Made by a program: the position numbers and the translations under genes. Below the pieces are notes generated by a model. It was not told the origin of the DNA. It did no database searches and worked only from the letters and a program-made list of their open reading frames with translations. A stretch of DNA of 64,000 bases from Rhynchosporium graminicola (Eukaryota > Ascomycota > Leotiomycetes > Helotiales > Ploettnerulaceae): positions 1,818 to 65,817 of the forward strand of contig FJUW01000082.1 of the NCBI GenBank assembly GCA_900074885.1, written 5' to 3'. The stretch's first letter is position 1; each line of letters begins with the position of its first letter. Below are positions 33,790 to 47,195 of this stretch, piece by piece.

Positions 33790-35101
33790 GATCGATCAGT
33801 CAGATCGTGAATTATTGCTTCTTCCTTCACTCTTTCGATGGTTGTGCTGAAGAATGCACAGAATCAATGTCGCAGATGTGGAAGGGCAAGTTGGTGTCTG
33901 TTGTTGTTGTTGTTGTTGTCGTTGTATTGAGAAAGGGGAGGAGCGCCGATCAGAAGTGACAGTTGTCAATTGTCTCGAAGGGGTAAAAGTGATACGAAGT
34001 GGTTTCCTGAGACTTGGGACGGGGAAGGGGCAAGCATGGACGTTGTTTGGGTAATTTGTACGGATACGGTATTTGCGTTTGTCGCGACTTCCTTGCTTCG
34101 TGGGACGCGTCTGATCCGTGGGCAACGCGTAGTTGGAGATGGAATTGTACTACAGATTGCGAAGCAGTTCAGAAGTAAGTTCTATCGCAACCTCTGGCTT
34201 GATTGAGTTGAATTGAAAATGCTGTACTCCTCAGGGGCGCGTTGGTGTTGTCTACGGATTCGGAGTATTTCGTAGTGGGGTTCGTGGCTGAGGCGGGCTG
34301 TTTATTCACAATCGAAGTTTTGTGATTTCCCCTGATACGCGATGTGGTTTAGCGCGTGATGCTGCGGGCCCGAAAGGGACTAGCTGTCATGTATCGGTGT
34401 CAAAACCCAGAGTCTGTGGTTTCATGAATGCATGGGTGGCAGCGGGCTTGGGATATGGGCGAGTTGGGATGAGAATAGCCAGGCCCAGACGTATTCTTCA
34501 TAATTGCTGTAAACCGGCGACGAGGCATCACAGGAAACGAGGAGGCTCACGACTGAGAGTAGCCGACAGCTTGACCTATCGGCGCACGGTTGGCCATTCA
34601 GGAATTTAAGGATACTGCCGACTTCGAATCGTGGACATACAGGTCGAAGGGGACATACAAGGACTAAGACTAACGGGTAATTGGTATTTAATGCATCCCC
34701 AATACTCGGAAGGCAGGCCCATATCCGACGTCATGCAGTTTCCCTCGTTCCTCTCGATAATACCCTTGAGCCTCTCGGCTATTTTAGCTCCAACAAAATA
34801 AACATGACTTACTTGATCGAACCACAGTGCTAGGCTACAGAAAGGGAAGGCATCTCGAGGTGAGGGGGTGCAAAAGTTGTAAATTAAGTGTTAATTCATG
34901 ATGGAGATACTTATACCTCCCAGAGGCCTCCCCTTCTGACTTAGAATGTACTGGCGCCTTTTCGCCCCCATCAAGTCCCAATGACTAGGCCAAAAATCCA
35001 GAAAATGGGAGAAAAATATCAGTATCTACAGAACTCTAACGCGCAGTACCGCCGTAAACTTGATTCCCCCGCGCGCGCCTGAAGATATATCACAACCTTA
35101 T
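33790..35101. other. Upstream region of NTF2-like gene; TTG microsatellite
   Basis: Contains a TTG/TGT repeat at 33901-33919 about 110 bp upstream of the NTF2-like start. The remainder, to the HET relic, shows no supported gene. Confidence 0.5.
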
Positions 35102-37250
35102 CTACTCCTCTCCTGATTCACCCAGCTCGCTGAAGTCGACTGACTCCTCGCTCCAGTCACTCCAGGCCAGTTCAGGCTCCACATCCTTCGAACCTTTGTG
35201 CGTTGCTGCTGTCCCATCATCTTTGCTGAAGGAGCCACCGGAGAGAAGTCTGAGTCCAGGCACAAATTCCTTCACAATCGCACAGCAGCATACATCGTAT
35301 TTTTCATTGCAGAGATGTACGTACTCATTGTCAGGATCAGCAATGTCTTCTCGCGCGTGGAATGGTCTCCAAGTTTTCAAAAGAGCACGTGTCGGACCTA
35401 AACCGCGCAAAAGTTTCAAAGAGAAGCTGAATTCGACCGTATGTGTAGCTGTAGAGGAACTGTCTGGGCTCGAAATGTCATCCAGCAATGAAGAAGATTT
35501 GACTTCCCAGTCTCTCGAGTCGGCTTCGCGTCTATCGGTATCCACCAAATATACCCCTGCGGCGAAACCAGTAATTTCACAATGCTGCGGATCTTTTTTG
35601 GATTGTCGGCAGATTATCCAAGTCTCCTGCATTGTGACCTCTACTGAAGCTTCCTGGAATGGGATTTGACAGACTAAATCGCCTATCTGTGTGTTTTTTC
35701 GAACATACAGAATCGCCTTTCATCAAATGCTAGCCTGTAAATAAGTCAGGTTACTTGGATTGAAGGTATTTACCCCGATGAAAATGTCCTCGAAGCTTTC
35801 GTGGGAAGACTGGGGAGGGCAGATTTACCTGATCAGGATCTGGTCGCCTTGGGTATCAGCTTTCCGCTGAGCTGCTATCACGATGTTTCCAAACAAGACA
35901 CGTTCATGTGACTTCCAAACTAAGTGATTCGATGCAAGCTTATTTGTTGGACTTGAATAAGCACCAAGTCAGCAATCTTGTGGAGCCTCGAGTCGTTTAT
36001 CTCTACAACTCCATTCCACTCGGAAGTCAAACTTGCAGTTTGGCTTTTGCTGTTTGCTAGCATCCCTTCTAGCTGCTTAAGATACTCGCGTAGAGTCGAG
36101 GTCATTGGTGGCAGCTGCATCGTTGCGACTTCAAGATTTGAGTTTATCGATGGCGTTAGGAACGCTATACGAATTTTGACGTCTACCCGAGTCGTGCAGC
36201 ATCACCCTTATCGTCATTGGATAGAACATGATAGTTTGGCTGAGCTGTGCCAGGGAAGACTCTCCCGCTTGAGGAGTCATTGATCGACACATAAAACCGT
36301 GTAGCTGTCATGAATGTATACGTATGGGCCCAAACTTGGGATTTTGGGCCATGGCTGTCGAGATGATGAAGTAAGAGCCTATCGCAGAGCACATCAAAAG
36401 TAGCAGCGTATGATAACGAAACAGCAATGAGGCAGCATGTACTCGACATGCCACATAGTCCCAACACTCTATCTTGATCAACCGAGCACTGTGCGCTACA
36501 ATACTTAGATACTAGGCGAAGTAAAGGTTGGCGAATGTTATCGGAGGTTCCATAGATCTGCTTACTCATCTGAAATTTCACAGTCACCAAAATCGCACAT
36601 GCTGTTCGCCCCAATCGAGTGATACTGCTCTGGTGCCCCCAAGTGATTCCAGGTCATCATCAAATTCTTCCTGCATGATACGCTCGGCCCAGAAGGCGAA
36701 GTATGCCAGGTCACTAAGGGGAAACGATCGTGCGCCGCATTGGACCATAACGTTAGAAGCTAGTAATATTTCCTGGATGATCCAGAGCCGGCTCCAGTAC
36801 GTGCGATCGAAGAAAGTGCACACAAGATTAATGCTGTCACGAAATGAATATCTTGAGAAGTTATCGAAATATACCAAGAATATTTTCAGCATTATATCAG
36901 TCGTAAGAACTCTTGTTAAGCTTTTGTGAAGCTCTCCAAGCAGGGCAATTGCAAAGGAATCGGTGTCGTAGGAGTCTCCGATCCAAGCGACGACCCGAGT
37001 AGCGTGAGTATAAATCTTTCCCATCAAGGCAACCTGACGACTTCTTTCATCCATATCAGCTTGATTTACGTAATCATAGAATTGTGGCCAAAGCTTTGCA
37101 TTCATAAGATCATGCCTGAAATGCCACAGGCTCGCAAATTCACAAATACTGATGTGTTCGTTCGCCTGCAAGTTGAACGATCCGCCCACTAACCCGAGCG
37201 ATTGTTTATCAATGATGAGTCCATACTGAGCTATCCCATGTCGCAATCCT
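35102..37250 (-). pseudogene. HET-domain (heterokaryon incompatibility) gene, frameshifted
   Basis: HET-domain proteins trigger cell death when unlike fungal hyphae fuse. Minus-strand pieces in several frames carry the family marks. The first piece (36584-37246) has VNQADMDERSRQVALMGKIY, ATRVVAWIGD and YWSRLWIIQEILLA, all typical of the HET core. A second frame (36183-36614) continues with LLRLVSKYCSAQCSVDQDRV, then LGLCGM. The C-terminal piece (35102-35720) has YVRKNTQIGDLVCQI, the usual post-HET motif, but the expected AFDERRF just before it is in another frame, so there is a shift near 35700-35715. The start lacks the usual YxWG motif, and the strand VDALCINQ is degenerate (WPQFYDYVNQ). 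It is therefore a decayed copy; hidden introns may explain part but not all of the breaks. Confidence 0.78.
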
Positions 37251-40200
37251 GTCCTTGACTTCGGTGTGTCTGCTAGACTATTTTGTCTTAGTGACGGTGG
37301 ATCCAGACGTTCGCGTGAAATTTTAGACCACTAGTGCACCGAGGGTTTCTACTGCGCATTCAAAAAGGAAAAAAGGGCATCGAGAACTAACAACAGGATT
37401 TGAGGCTCGGATTGCGAATTAATTTTTTTTCAATTTGTTCCGAAGTATAGGCAAAGGTTCATGAAGATATATATACAAATGGATTATATTTTTCCTCCTT
37501 GGGAAAGTATTTTGACTGCCTGCACAGGTTTATGCGCAGAGCATCAATCCAAAGCTTTTAGGAGATGCAACCAGCAATCCTTATAGTAAGGAAGAAGCAT
37601 AGTAATTTTACTGGTAACTGAAGACAAAGACCTTTAATGACAAAACATTTCTTCTATATTACCAGAAATGGATCCTAGCCATTCTTACGGCGATTCCGGT
37701 ATATCCAATGGCGCATATGCTCCCCATCTATCTCATCCGCTCAAAAATAGGACGAAATAACACCTCAGGTAGTCAAAGGGACTTGAAAAGCCAATAATGA
37801 TAAGCGCAAATACAAATAAAGCACCGACCAAAGGCTGTAGCTGGCGAACATATCGAAATATCCCCTCTATTAAGATAAAAATTCTATTGTAGAATAGGGG
37901 TTCTCTTGTCGGACTATATCCAGTTGAACTTCAGGGCTAGAAAGAGATAACATACGCCTCCTCGGGTCAAGTACCTAAGCTCAACACAGGCTAGCATCGG
38001 CAAGTCAAAGCCGGACGTCTCAGAAGAAAGACAGCGCTGCATTATAGAGAACTTGAATTCCACCCTCACTTCAACGGATAAGATGATACCGCGCTAAACA
38101 ACCCAAGAGAGTCACCCTCATCGCTAATACCAAGGGACATACAAAGGTGCGCGAGGCTATAAAAAAAGAATTGCCCTTGAGAGAAGACTCGGCGGTCTTC
38201 TACTTTGAGAAGAAGCCTCCGATGGAATATCAATGTCTCATTCGACGGAGACTTCGGGGACTGTACACGGAAACCGCAGAGAGTCAAAGAGGGCCTCAAG
38301 ACCTGGAAGCATGCAACTTGGGAATGTTGAGAACAGCCGCAGCTTAAGCATTGCTGGCTTGGAACCTGGATAATCAATTGAAATCGACAATGGCCACTAG
38401 TACAGATATTGTCTCAAGGGGGCTCAAACTATGGGGAAAAAGTTTGCATGTTTGCCGCATTGGAAGAATACCTGCGTGGAAGTCGTTCTTTAAAATTATG
38501 CAACACCAATCCAATTGGTTTGCTATTGATCGGTCTGTATTTCATGACATATAGCATCTTTAGTCGGTGTAATGCAAGGCAGCACAACACAACATGAGGC
38601 AATAAAGGTAATGCACACACTTAGTGAAACCAGCAGGAGTAGCGCCAGAGTGGGAGTGCAGAGAGAATCGAAGGGGAATATAATTGAGTACGTCTACTTC
38701 AAGTAAAGTCCGAGGACTAACGGAAGCTATTAAATCATGTCTCTGGTAGATTACCCTTTTCTTCGAGATATGGATTCACGTGACTTAGGCGAGGATAAAC
38801 GAAGTTTGAAGCGAAAATATCCACTCGCGCCAAGGTTGGCATTCTTCATTCCGGTCGCTGGCAGGAGTGGAAAAAGGAGAGGTTTGATCGATGCAGGCAC
38901 AGCTGTGGACTGTAATTATGGATTATAGGCTGTCGTTGATGTGGGAAGCTGTGGGAATCTTTGATGGTTGCTGATGTATGTTGCCGTGCCTTAGATTGAT
39001 TTGGGGATGGAAGCCAAGAATCTGTTTGAGTGTACGCTCTCGAGAGATCATGTCTCCCATAATTCTCATCGGAGCTTTCGGTCTTTCATATTGTTTGCAG
39101 AATTGGTTTTAGCATACCATCATTCGAAAAGGCCATTATCTTCGTGGCCAGATTGATGTTGGTTTACTGGAAATAAGGTTGGTCTATTACCTTTGCAGTC
39201 CGGGTAATGACGTTGCCAAATTGGTGCTGGAAGTTACCATATTCAAGTCCGTACAGGCGAAGGTCATGCGCAAAAACTTTTACTCCGAAAAGAGCCAGAC
39301 GAGTCGGCTGGGAGGAACAAAGTCGCTCCCAAAACAGGGCATTAGGCCTTCCAAGGATAATGACGACGAAGATGCGGCCATGTGACAAGTTCCACCAAAA
39401 TCTTATTCGCAGGTATTATAATCTCACAGCAAGGAGGTTTTCTGCCTACGAACCGAAGAATGACGTGCAAATGAAAGTAACGACAACCTCGAAATAGGGT
39501 GAGAATAATTGGGGAAATTCGTCGAGCAGAGCAATTGTATTTACTCAATATCTTTTTACCAAACACATACCTTCCTCGTACTCGTATTCATCCCTTATTT
39601 TCGTCCAAAGATGCTGCAGTGAAGAGAAAGCATTACCGAAAAGGAAAGATTGCAATATTCTATGCTATTGCAGGGATCTCTGGTGAATGTTGACTTTCGC
39701 TAATTATCCCAAACTTGGTTCAGCGCTGCTGCCAAGAAAGGTAACCTCGTACGACCAAATTCCTCAGCTTATCCCGAAAGAGTAGGGTCTCGAAGTCGTT
39801 GCTGATAATGTGAAAAACTAAGCAAGATAGCTCTTATAATCCAATTCAAGGTACGCAGCGTTTTAAAAGCCAACACTTGAGACTTTTCAATTCCAAACGC
39901 CAATTTTATGTCAGTTGTTCTGAAACATAATCAGGCTCGAGAAAGGTCCGGCGACTGCACTTACATGAAACAATTTGAGAAGAATAACCTCCGATTGAGA
40001 ATTGAAGAAGAGATGATCGATAATTTTCTGGAGTAAAAGTCTAAAAGAAGACGTTTGCAGATGCGAAATGATCGGAGAGAAGCAGGGCCTCAATGGCAAA
40101 TTTCAGAGCTAAATAGAACATGCCCCAAGAATGTCTGAAAGTAGGAATAATACGTGGGCCATATAATCAACGAGTATCATGGCCAGTTGATTCTGGGCAA

Positions 40201-43025
40201 ACACGCATTCAAAATTTGGAAAGGTTGTAGAAATGACTCTGTTTGCCTTCATTGTAACCTTCAATATACCATCGCCGAGGAAAGCTGTATGTACATGATA
40301 TTAGAGTCATGACTTCCAGAGATTTATGATCAAACTCCTGTAATTTGATATTTTACTGTTGTGAAGCAGTTTGCGTTTGTTCGTGACCACATCACGCGAT
40401 TTCTATGGATCTAGTGATGAGTAAGAAGTGCCACGGCATACCCGCAATCGTTATACATGCCAGTAAGAAGCAATTTTGCCCTTATTGGGCATCTCTACTT
40501 TCATTATTACGACGCATGCAAGGGCTTGCTGATCGTAGCAAGTTAGATCGAAAGCAGGTAACATCTCTAGCAGAAATTTCAAGCTGCGGGGGTGACCTCA
40601 AATTCAATCTCATATAATGATCACTACAATATGTGGTCTAGACGCTAGTTTGAGTCGTTTGATAGAAGGCTATTGAAATTCGATCCTGACTACGTGCCTG
40701 AGAAGATAAGTCATTATTAATTAATGCAATCAACGGTGATCGCCGGAATTAATAAAACGTCTAAATCCCCCCCCCCAAGAATCCGGCGAAATGATCGGAA
40801 CTCATACTGATAATATATATGAGCGTTGATAGTCTACTACCACTCCAATCTCTGGATATTTTCGGAACATTGACTTCTAGATATGACAAAGGTATAACCA
40901 TTTGGGTGGCCCATGCTTGATTTGTTGATGAGTGGTAGGTTCAGGAGCTTCATTAATTAAGTACTCCATAATCAACGCTAGTAAGAAAGCTGAAGAAGCT
41001 AATATATTCTACGGGTTCCAATTAGTATATAGAAATGTTGCTACTATTTCAAAAGCACGCTAGTAGGGCCTTAGCTTATCTTAAAAATATAGAGTCTTAA
41101 GCTTATATTTAAGCTTTAGAACTCTACTTAAATAGATGAATTTAGAAATTCTAAAGAAATACATTTGTTCGGCGTATTAATCTTAGTAGATTAGCCTATC
41201 TAAAAGTCCCTAGGATAAATAAAAAGTTATTAGACTTAATACCTTTCTATCTGAATTTATCTCGGATTAAGATAGCTTTTTGTTATTATTAGTCTTAGCG
41301 TCTGAGTCGAATTTTAGTCGAATTTGACCTTTCCTAAGCTACTATATGCTATCACGCCGGACCTGGTTACGAACTTATTTATTTACCTTAAAGGCTTCTG
41401 AAAATTTAGGAAATCATCTCTAGGCATTTATAACCCTACTAGGGCCACCTAAATTAATATTCAGTGACAAGGAAAAAGGTATGGCAAATCGTTCCTTCTG
41501 AAGAAATAAGTATAGTAATTTTGTCCCCTCAATTATAACGTGAGGCAAAATAGTCTTTTACCGTATCTTTTCAGTAAAACTGGACGATCTTATGTTTCGC
41601 GAGAGAAAGATAGGTCCATTTGAGCTTTCGATTGATAATAACGTGACAGAGTTTTCAGGACCGTACCTGATATATGACATGTAAGAAGAGTCTTATATAT
41701 TTCTTGCTTTCGATTGGTAACAGATATAAATTTATATGAGGGAGCAATCTTGACGATATTGCGATGCAAATAGCTGGGTAAACGCGGGGTAAAATCCTAC
41801 AAGATGCGCCAATCTGGAAGTGAGCTACCACAGGAATGAAAATATCCTTTAGTAAACGCAGCCGTGAATATTCATGCTACGTGACCTATAATATAGCAAA
41901 ATTCGACTTGATACATGATTACATGAAGAGCCTCCGCTACTCTGCATCCTTATCCTCCAAGTGTTAACCTCAGAAACCTTTAGCGTCACATTTTTATGTC
42001 CGCAAAAGAAAAGGAAGTCTGAAGGAGTGGAGAGAATTACGATTTATTATGATGGTATATGTGATAGAGTAGTATGACTGGCAAAATTATCAAGCGTTGG
42101 AGCGGGAACAACTACTAAAAGGAACCTGAAGCAGCACGAATATATCAAAAAAATGTTGAACAGCTTATAAAAGGGTTGCGCAAATCATGAGTGATATTAA
42201 TCCATAGTTATTGCAGATATATAAGTATCATTTCAAATAGCTTGGGTGTTCTATGCTGGTAATACCCGAGCATTAGGATTTCTGGCTACAATAAGTTGAG
42301 GAGGGCCGTCATATTGAAATTTAACGCAGAAGCTTTTCACTTAATTCAGAATGATAGTTCGGTATAACTACACGACTTCTTATGGGTAGAAGAGGGTAGC
42401 TTCAGGAAAAGCTTGATGTCTTTCCCAGAATTATATAAGCCAGAGAAATCCGAGGACCATATCGTAATTATGCTGGCTATGTTTAGTCAATCGCGGAGTT
42501 GTACTAAGCTAGAGCTGTAAATTTCGCTACGCCTGGCTGACATCACTATGTATCATTCTCGCTCTAACGCTGGTCCACACCCTTCATATTAAATTATTTG
42601 TGGACTCGAGGCGGTCAGTCTAGGGGACCACATTCGTTGAGAAAGATCATGTTTAATTCTACTATATTCTTGACGTTGATTCTGAAAGTTCTTCAAATGA
42701 AAGGGAGCGAGAAAATAATGGGCATCTACCGTACGGAGAGTTACACCAGGGATCATCAAACACCCAGAAAAGTCCAAAGACTCGACTCCATGTAAAATCG
42801 GAACTTCAAAACGAGAATACCAAGAAATAAGACTTGGAAAGAGAAAGCACAAACCCGCCCAAACTGTTCCATCGAGACTTGGTCAAGCCAAAAAAGAATG
42901 TAAATATCTCGCTTCCTTGATCAATCATGCAACCCAAAATAAATACATTCCTTCCCTATGACCTGCATGTACATCGGTAGCTGCCATCCGCGCCCAAAGA
43001 CTTCTACCCTCTCTTTTGTCTTCCT
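37251..43025. other. Long gene desert with AT-rich patches
   Basis: About 5.8 kb without a convincing gene. Short ORFs around 38.1-40.6 kb show no motif and overlap on both strands. About 40960-41500 is AT-rich and looks RIP-eroded, probably an old transposon fragment, but no terminal repeats or protein remnants could be read. A C10-type homopolymer lies near 40770. Confidence 0.5.
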
Positions 43026-44462
43026 CTACTCCTCCTCTATCGCCAGCTGGAGATCTCGCTCGAGCTCCGTCCTGAATTTCTCCTCCTCATCTTGGATAAT
43101 CGTCACACAGTTCCGCAGACACGATGATGCATCATAGATTTTCTCGCTGTGAACCTGGTATTTTCCGAGAACTTTGTCATATCTCAGTCGAATCTCCCCG
43201 CTACTTAGGCCAGCGCGTGAGATACGAAAGTCATCATCATCATAATGTGTATCGATGAGTGATTTGCGTGAGCGATCCTGAATGGGAGCAAGCAGGGAAA
43301 CTTGCTTCTTCAGCGCATAAGGCAGCTTAGGCTTACCCCAATGCCACAGCTTAGAATTAGCTGGCACCGGATCAAAGAATTGGCAGAATGGAGGAAGGCC
43401 CGGTGATGTACCTGGATTTTTCGTTATTTTCGACTTTGGAATGGTCATTGAATGAGTGGAGGAGGATAGAGAATTATCGTTGAGGCGTGGAGCCGCCGGA
43501 AGTAGGGGTTTGCTGAACACATCACTAGGTTTGTGGACACAGAGCAGCATCGGATCGATCATCGAATTGTCGTATGAGTTTGGAGTAGGGTAGCCAGAAT
43601 AGGAATCGTCAGTTCCCGGCCCTGCACCATGCTGCTCTCCAGAAAGTGTCAAGAAGCCTCGTCTCCGATCATTAAATGCCAGTGGCTCCTGGGACGGATA
43701 CTCGTAGAAGTTGGGAGAGTTGTATGTCAGTGGGGTTGAGTTCGGCCATTCGTGCGACTGCCCAATGGAATGGTCAACACCCACGTCCGATCCTAAAGTC
43801 TGCCAGTGCTGTATGAACAATGTTCTAGGATTGAATATGGGAGACTCGGTGACCAATAGAATTGAGTCCGAGTCTGAAGCCTGCCGGACTTTCGAATACT
43901 CAGAGACACCTGGACATACACTCAAGTTGCTAGGGGTGAACTGTTCTTGGGAAGGTGTTTTAGAACCTAAATCTGGGCGTAAATGGCTTAACAAAGTACC
44001 CTGATCCTGGAACACTAACAGAGTACTGAGACGTGGTATATGTGTGATAGTATCGACAAGCTGCTCGAGAGCTGGAGCTGTGTTTGTTATGTTCTCCTCC
44101 TCGCAGACCTTCAGCTTCCTCCCCGATGCCTTAGATCTGCTAGATTCTGATGATCGAACAGATTGCAATGACTTCCTAATGATCGCATGATTGGAGTCGA
44201 CCCACTGCTTCTTGGGCGCCAGGCTGTCAGCCTCATGGTCTTCACCCTTTCGCTTGCTTGTCTTTGGTGCCTCTGTCTCTAGAACGAGTGGGCAGTGAAT
44301 CAAAGTTTCGATGGAGTCGCATCGACTGTTATTTTGCTCCATACACCGTCTCTTGCATGATTCGCTCCGTTCATCAGTGTTATCCCGCTTGCGCTTTAGG
44401 GAGACCGTAGATTTTGGGCAGCACCTCGAGGATGATAACATATTTGTGCCGTCATTTTGCAC
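43026..44462 (-). CDS. Hypothetical nuclear-type protein (478 aa)
   Basis: Single ORF, no family recognised. The N terminus is rich in Cys, Lys and Arg with bipartite-like basic clusters (LKRKRD, CKRRC, KTSKRKGED). The middle is Ser/Pro/Tyr-rich and likely disordered. The last 130 residues look more ordered, with FCQFFDPVPANSKLWHWGKP, LPYALKKQ, then an acidic patch HYDDDDFRIS. A helical, Glu-rich C terminus (QDEEEKFRTELERDLQLAIEEE) follows. It may be a nuclear regulator, but no DNA-binding domain is seen. The ATG chosen is the first in frame. Confidence 0.6.
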   Translation of the reverse strand: MQNDGTNMLSSSRCCPKSTVSLKRKRDNTDERSESCKRRCMEQNNSRCDSIETLIHCPLVLETEAPKTSKRKGEDHEADSLAPKKQWVDSNHAIIRKSLQSVRSSESSRSKASGRKLKVCEEENITNTAPALEQLVDTITHIPRLSTLLVFQDQGTLLSHLRPDLGSKTPSQEQFTPSNLSVCPGVSEYSKVRQASDSDSILLVTESPIFNPRTLFIQHWQTLGSDVGVDHSIGQSHEWPNSTPLTYNSPNFYEYPSQEPLAFNDRRRGFLTLSGEQHGAGPGTDDSYSGYPTPNSYDNSMIDPMLLCVHKPSDVFSKPLLPAAPRLNDNSLSSSTHSMTIPKSKITKNPGTSPGLPPFCQFFDPVPANSKLWHWGKPKLPYALKKQVSLLAPIQDRSRKSLIDTHYDDDDFRISRAGLSSGEIRLRYDKVLGKYQVHSEKIYDASSCLRNCVTIIQDEEEKFRTELERDLQLAIEEE

Positions 44463-46481
44463 GAACTCTGATTTGATTTCAAAGATGGATACCTATGGCG
44501 CGTCAGTATTCGAAGAGCCAGAAGATAATTGCTTGCTGGAACAATATCTACTGTTCGACTCAGGCACGGATAAGGAAGAAACCTACCTGGAGCCCATTAG
44601 GCGGTGGATTTATCAAAGCAACGGTAATAGGAGAGGACTGAATCTTGGAATCTCCGATGGTGATCCCCGGTTGTGAGGAGTGTTCGAGTTGCACGTGTCG
44701 TACCTGTTTTCGCACGAAGTTGAGTCGAAATTCTTCGATGCAGGTGTTTGAAAATTGTAGAAGTCGGTCTCGGCCCGTTGCGAAACTTGGACTATATCGA
44801 AGTCTTACTAGTGAATAAATAATCTGAGAAAAATCAGGCCACTGCTGCAGACACTAGTTAAGGGGGGCAGCGGACCGCAGCTCCGCTTTCGCTTGCAAAG
44901 GTGAAAGTAAACATCACGTGCTGGATTCACGAAACATGTGGAGTATGCTATATCAACCACATTTTATGTGTACGATACTTAGCATAACTATATATTATAG
45001 TCGAAACAGATACAAGATGACCTATAATATCAGTTGTTGATCGAAATATATCTTTTGGGATTAAGTTCCTTGATTAGAACTGATTCTGCTACTTATGTCG
45101 ACGCTAATACTTTGATTGTTAGACTGAAGATCTTTGAACTAGTAACGTGTACTCTAATATTATCATATGATAAAACTACTTAAGCACTAAGAATGTGTCT
45201 AATAAGGCTAGGTCTTAAAGTGAGAGCAGGTTTAGGCTTTCATTATTTCGCTCTGGCTGAGTTCCTTAGTTAGTCCTTTTACGAAGCGTCCTGACTATCG
45301 GCTTCAAGTTTGCTTCAAAATTTGGGCGATAAAGAAATTACCCACAACTTGCTTATTGAGTAGTAGAATGTTACTAGTAGTGGAGATAGCACGTCGATCT
45401 CATTGATAGCGTCTTTGAGTATACTTCGCGCTATCGATGAAGAAAACCTACTAATATAGTTACACTTCTAACTCAAGTAGTATAAATAGTATATCTTTTA
45501 ATCTGAAAAGAAAATACTAATAGCGCGCCAGAATCATAGCTGCAAAGTCTTGTCAGGCTATTCTATATATGGGAACTTCTGCCAAACTTTCTCAAAGAAA
45601 TCCGAAAGTAGAGGTCTTAATTTGGTGCCTATTGGACAAGATCCGAGGCACTTGGTCAGATCTAAATAAATCCAACTAACGAATTGATTCATAAATCGAA
45701 AACATACGCATACTTCCTGCGGTTAAAGGACCTCGTGCATTTTTGATCATTGTCCCTGCACCATAGATATCAAGCGAGCACAGGCGGGCTTTAGCCTGGA
45801 AATCAGATTTAGCGTAGACTTAGGTATGTAGTTAATACTAGGTAAAATCCCTGTTATGAATATGATGAATAATTACTGCGCTAAATATACTACTACTGAT
45901 AAAGGCTCTACTATAGACGATAATTAGATACTACTTTCTATTGCAATTGATTTCACTGTAATTGTAGCATTAAGTACTTAATTGAAGGTCTAAATCGAAG
46001 CTCTATAACGCGATCAGTCTATATTAGATGAGAATATACGCCTTTAATAAGATCAAACTACTAAGAGTATCGATACGATATATCTAGCTTACCTCGAGAG
46101 TCTCGAGAGAAATGAATCTCTTCTTAGGTGATATATATTCTTGACTTCATATATCATATGATATATATATGACTAAGAAGACTAGTAGTAGAGTATAAGA
46201 CTATAGTATGACAATTTCTCTTGATCAAATACTAAAATTAAGCTCAAATAAGCTCAATTTAGTAAAGTTTATAACCTGAGACTAATTTCTGATGAAGTTG
46301 ATTTTTTTTTTAATTACGTGGGGGGGCCAGAATAATGCTCGCCGCCTTCAACCGTGCACCATTGTCAATTTATCCTTCGCTCGATGTAGCTACGTGCCCC
46401 CCAGCCACTTCATCTGAAATCTTATTCACTCCACTCTTATTTATGCCCTCCCTATTACTTTTATTCTTATTCAAAGCCTCG
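44463..46481. other. AT-rich gene-free stretch
   Basis: Mostly low-GC DNA; about 44930-46310 looks RIP-like, with stop-dense frames. No terminal repeats or protein remnants identified. Confidence 0.5.
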
Positions 46482-47195
46482 TCAGCTTCGCCATTCGTGA
46501 ACTTCTCGAAATGTGTTACCATGCTCAAAGGCTTGACTGCTCTCTGTAATACTGTTGATATAAAGGTCGATTTCAAGCTCCAGGTTTCTGTCAAGTTGGC
46601 CCCGTCCCGTTGCGGAACAGGAATGATTTTGTTCGGCTGAGGATTTGTTGATGACTTTAGGTGACGAATTCTGAGTGAAGTATCCCTCGAAATCAAAATA
46701 TTTCTCCATTTGCTGGTCGTGCATGAGGTACTTCGACTTCAAGAATATCTCATGGTTGTAACCAGAGGCGAACAGATCGGCGGATCCTTGCTGGAGAATA
46801 TAATTGCAGAGGCGTACGTATTTTTTGGCTATGTGAGGGCGATGTTTGCGAATGTGTAGTTTCTGACGTCTAAAGTTGCTGCGTTCTTCAAAACCGTTCG
46901 TATCCGTGGATTTCGTGTTTTTGACATCCGGCGAAATTGAGCTAGAAAGCCCAGCCCTGAATTCATCACCTTTCGCATGATTCGTCGGAGTGAATTTTTG
47001 GGCTGGATATCTGACAGGGCACTCAGTACCAACTGAAAATTTGAAGTCTGGTTGAGCAGATCGAGTTACAGCTACAGTTCTTCCGTCCTCGTCTGTGAGT
47101 GAGTTAGCTCCATCCCGGAGCCCACATGCAGACATATGGCTGTTGCTGGAATGAATGACTTTGGGATTGCCGATGCTGGAAAGAAGCTTCTCCAT
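46482..47195 (-). CDS. Hypothetical protein (237 aa)
   Basis: An ORF between AT-rich stretches. It contains a basic segment (NFRRQKLHIRKHRPHIAKKY) followed by a patch with aromatic residues (LCNYILQQGSADLFASGYNHE, EKYFDFEGYF). No signal peptide or known motif. The overlapping plus-strand ORF at 46335-46640 looks poorer. It may be a relic or a lineage-specific gene. Confidence 0.4.
   Translation of the reverse strand: MEKLLSSIGNPKVIHSSNSHMSACGLRDGANSLTDEDGRTVAVTRSAQPDFKFSVGTECPVRYPAQKFTPTNHAKGDEFRAGLSSSISPDVKNTKSTDTNGFEERSNFRRQKLHIRKHRPHIAKKYVRLCNYILQQGSADLFASGYNHEIFLKSKYLMHDQQMEKYFDFEGYFTQNSSPKVINKSSAEQNHSCSATGRGQLDRNLELEIDLYINSITESSQAFEHGNTFREVHEWRS

Noticed and set aside
36528..36929. 133-codon plus-strand ORF
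   Set aside because: Antisense to the HET relic, whose motifs are clear on the other strand.
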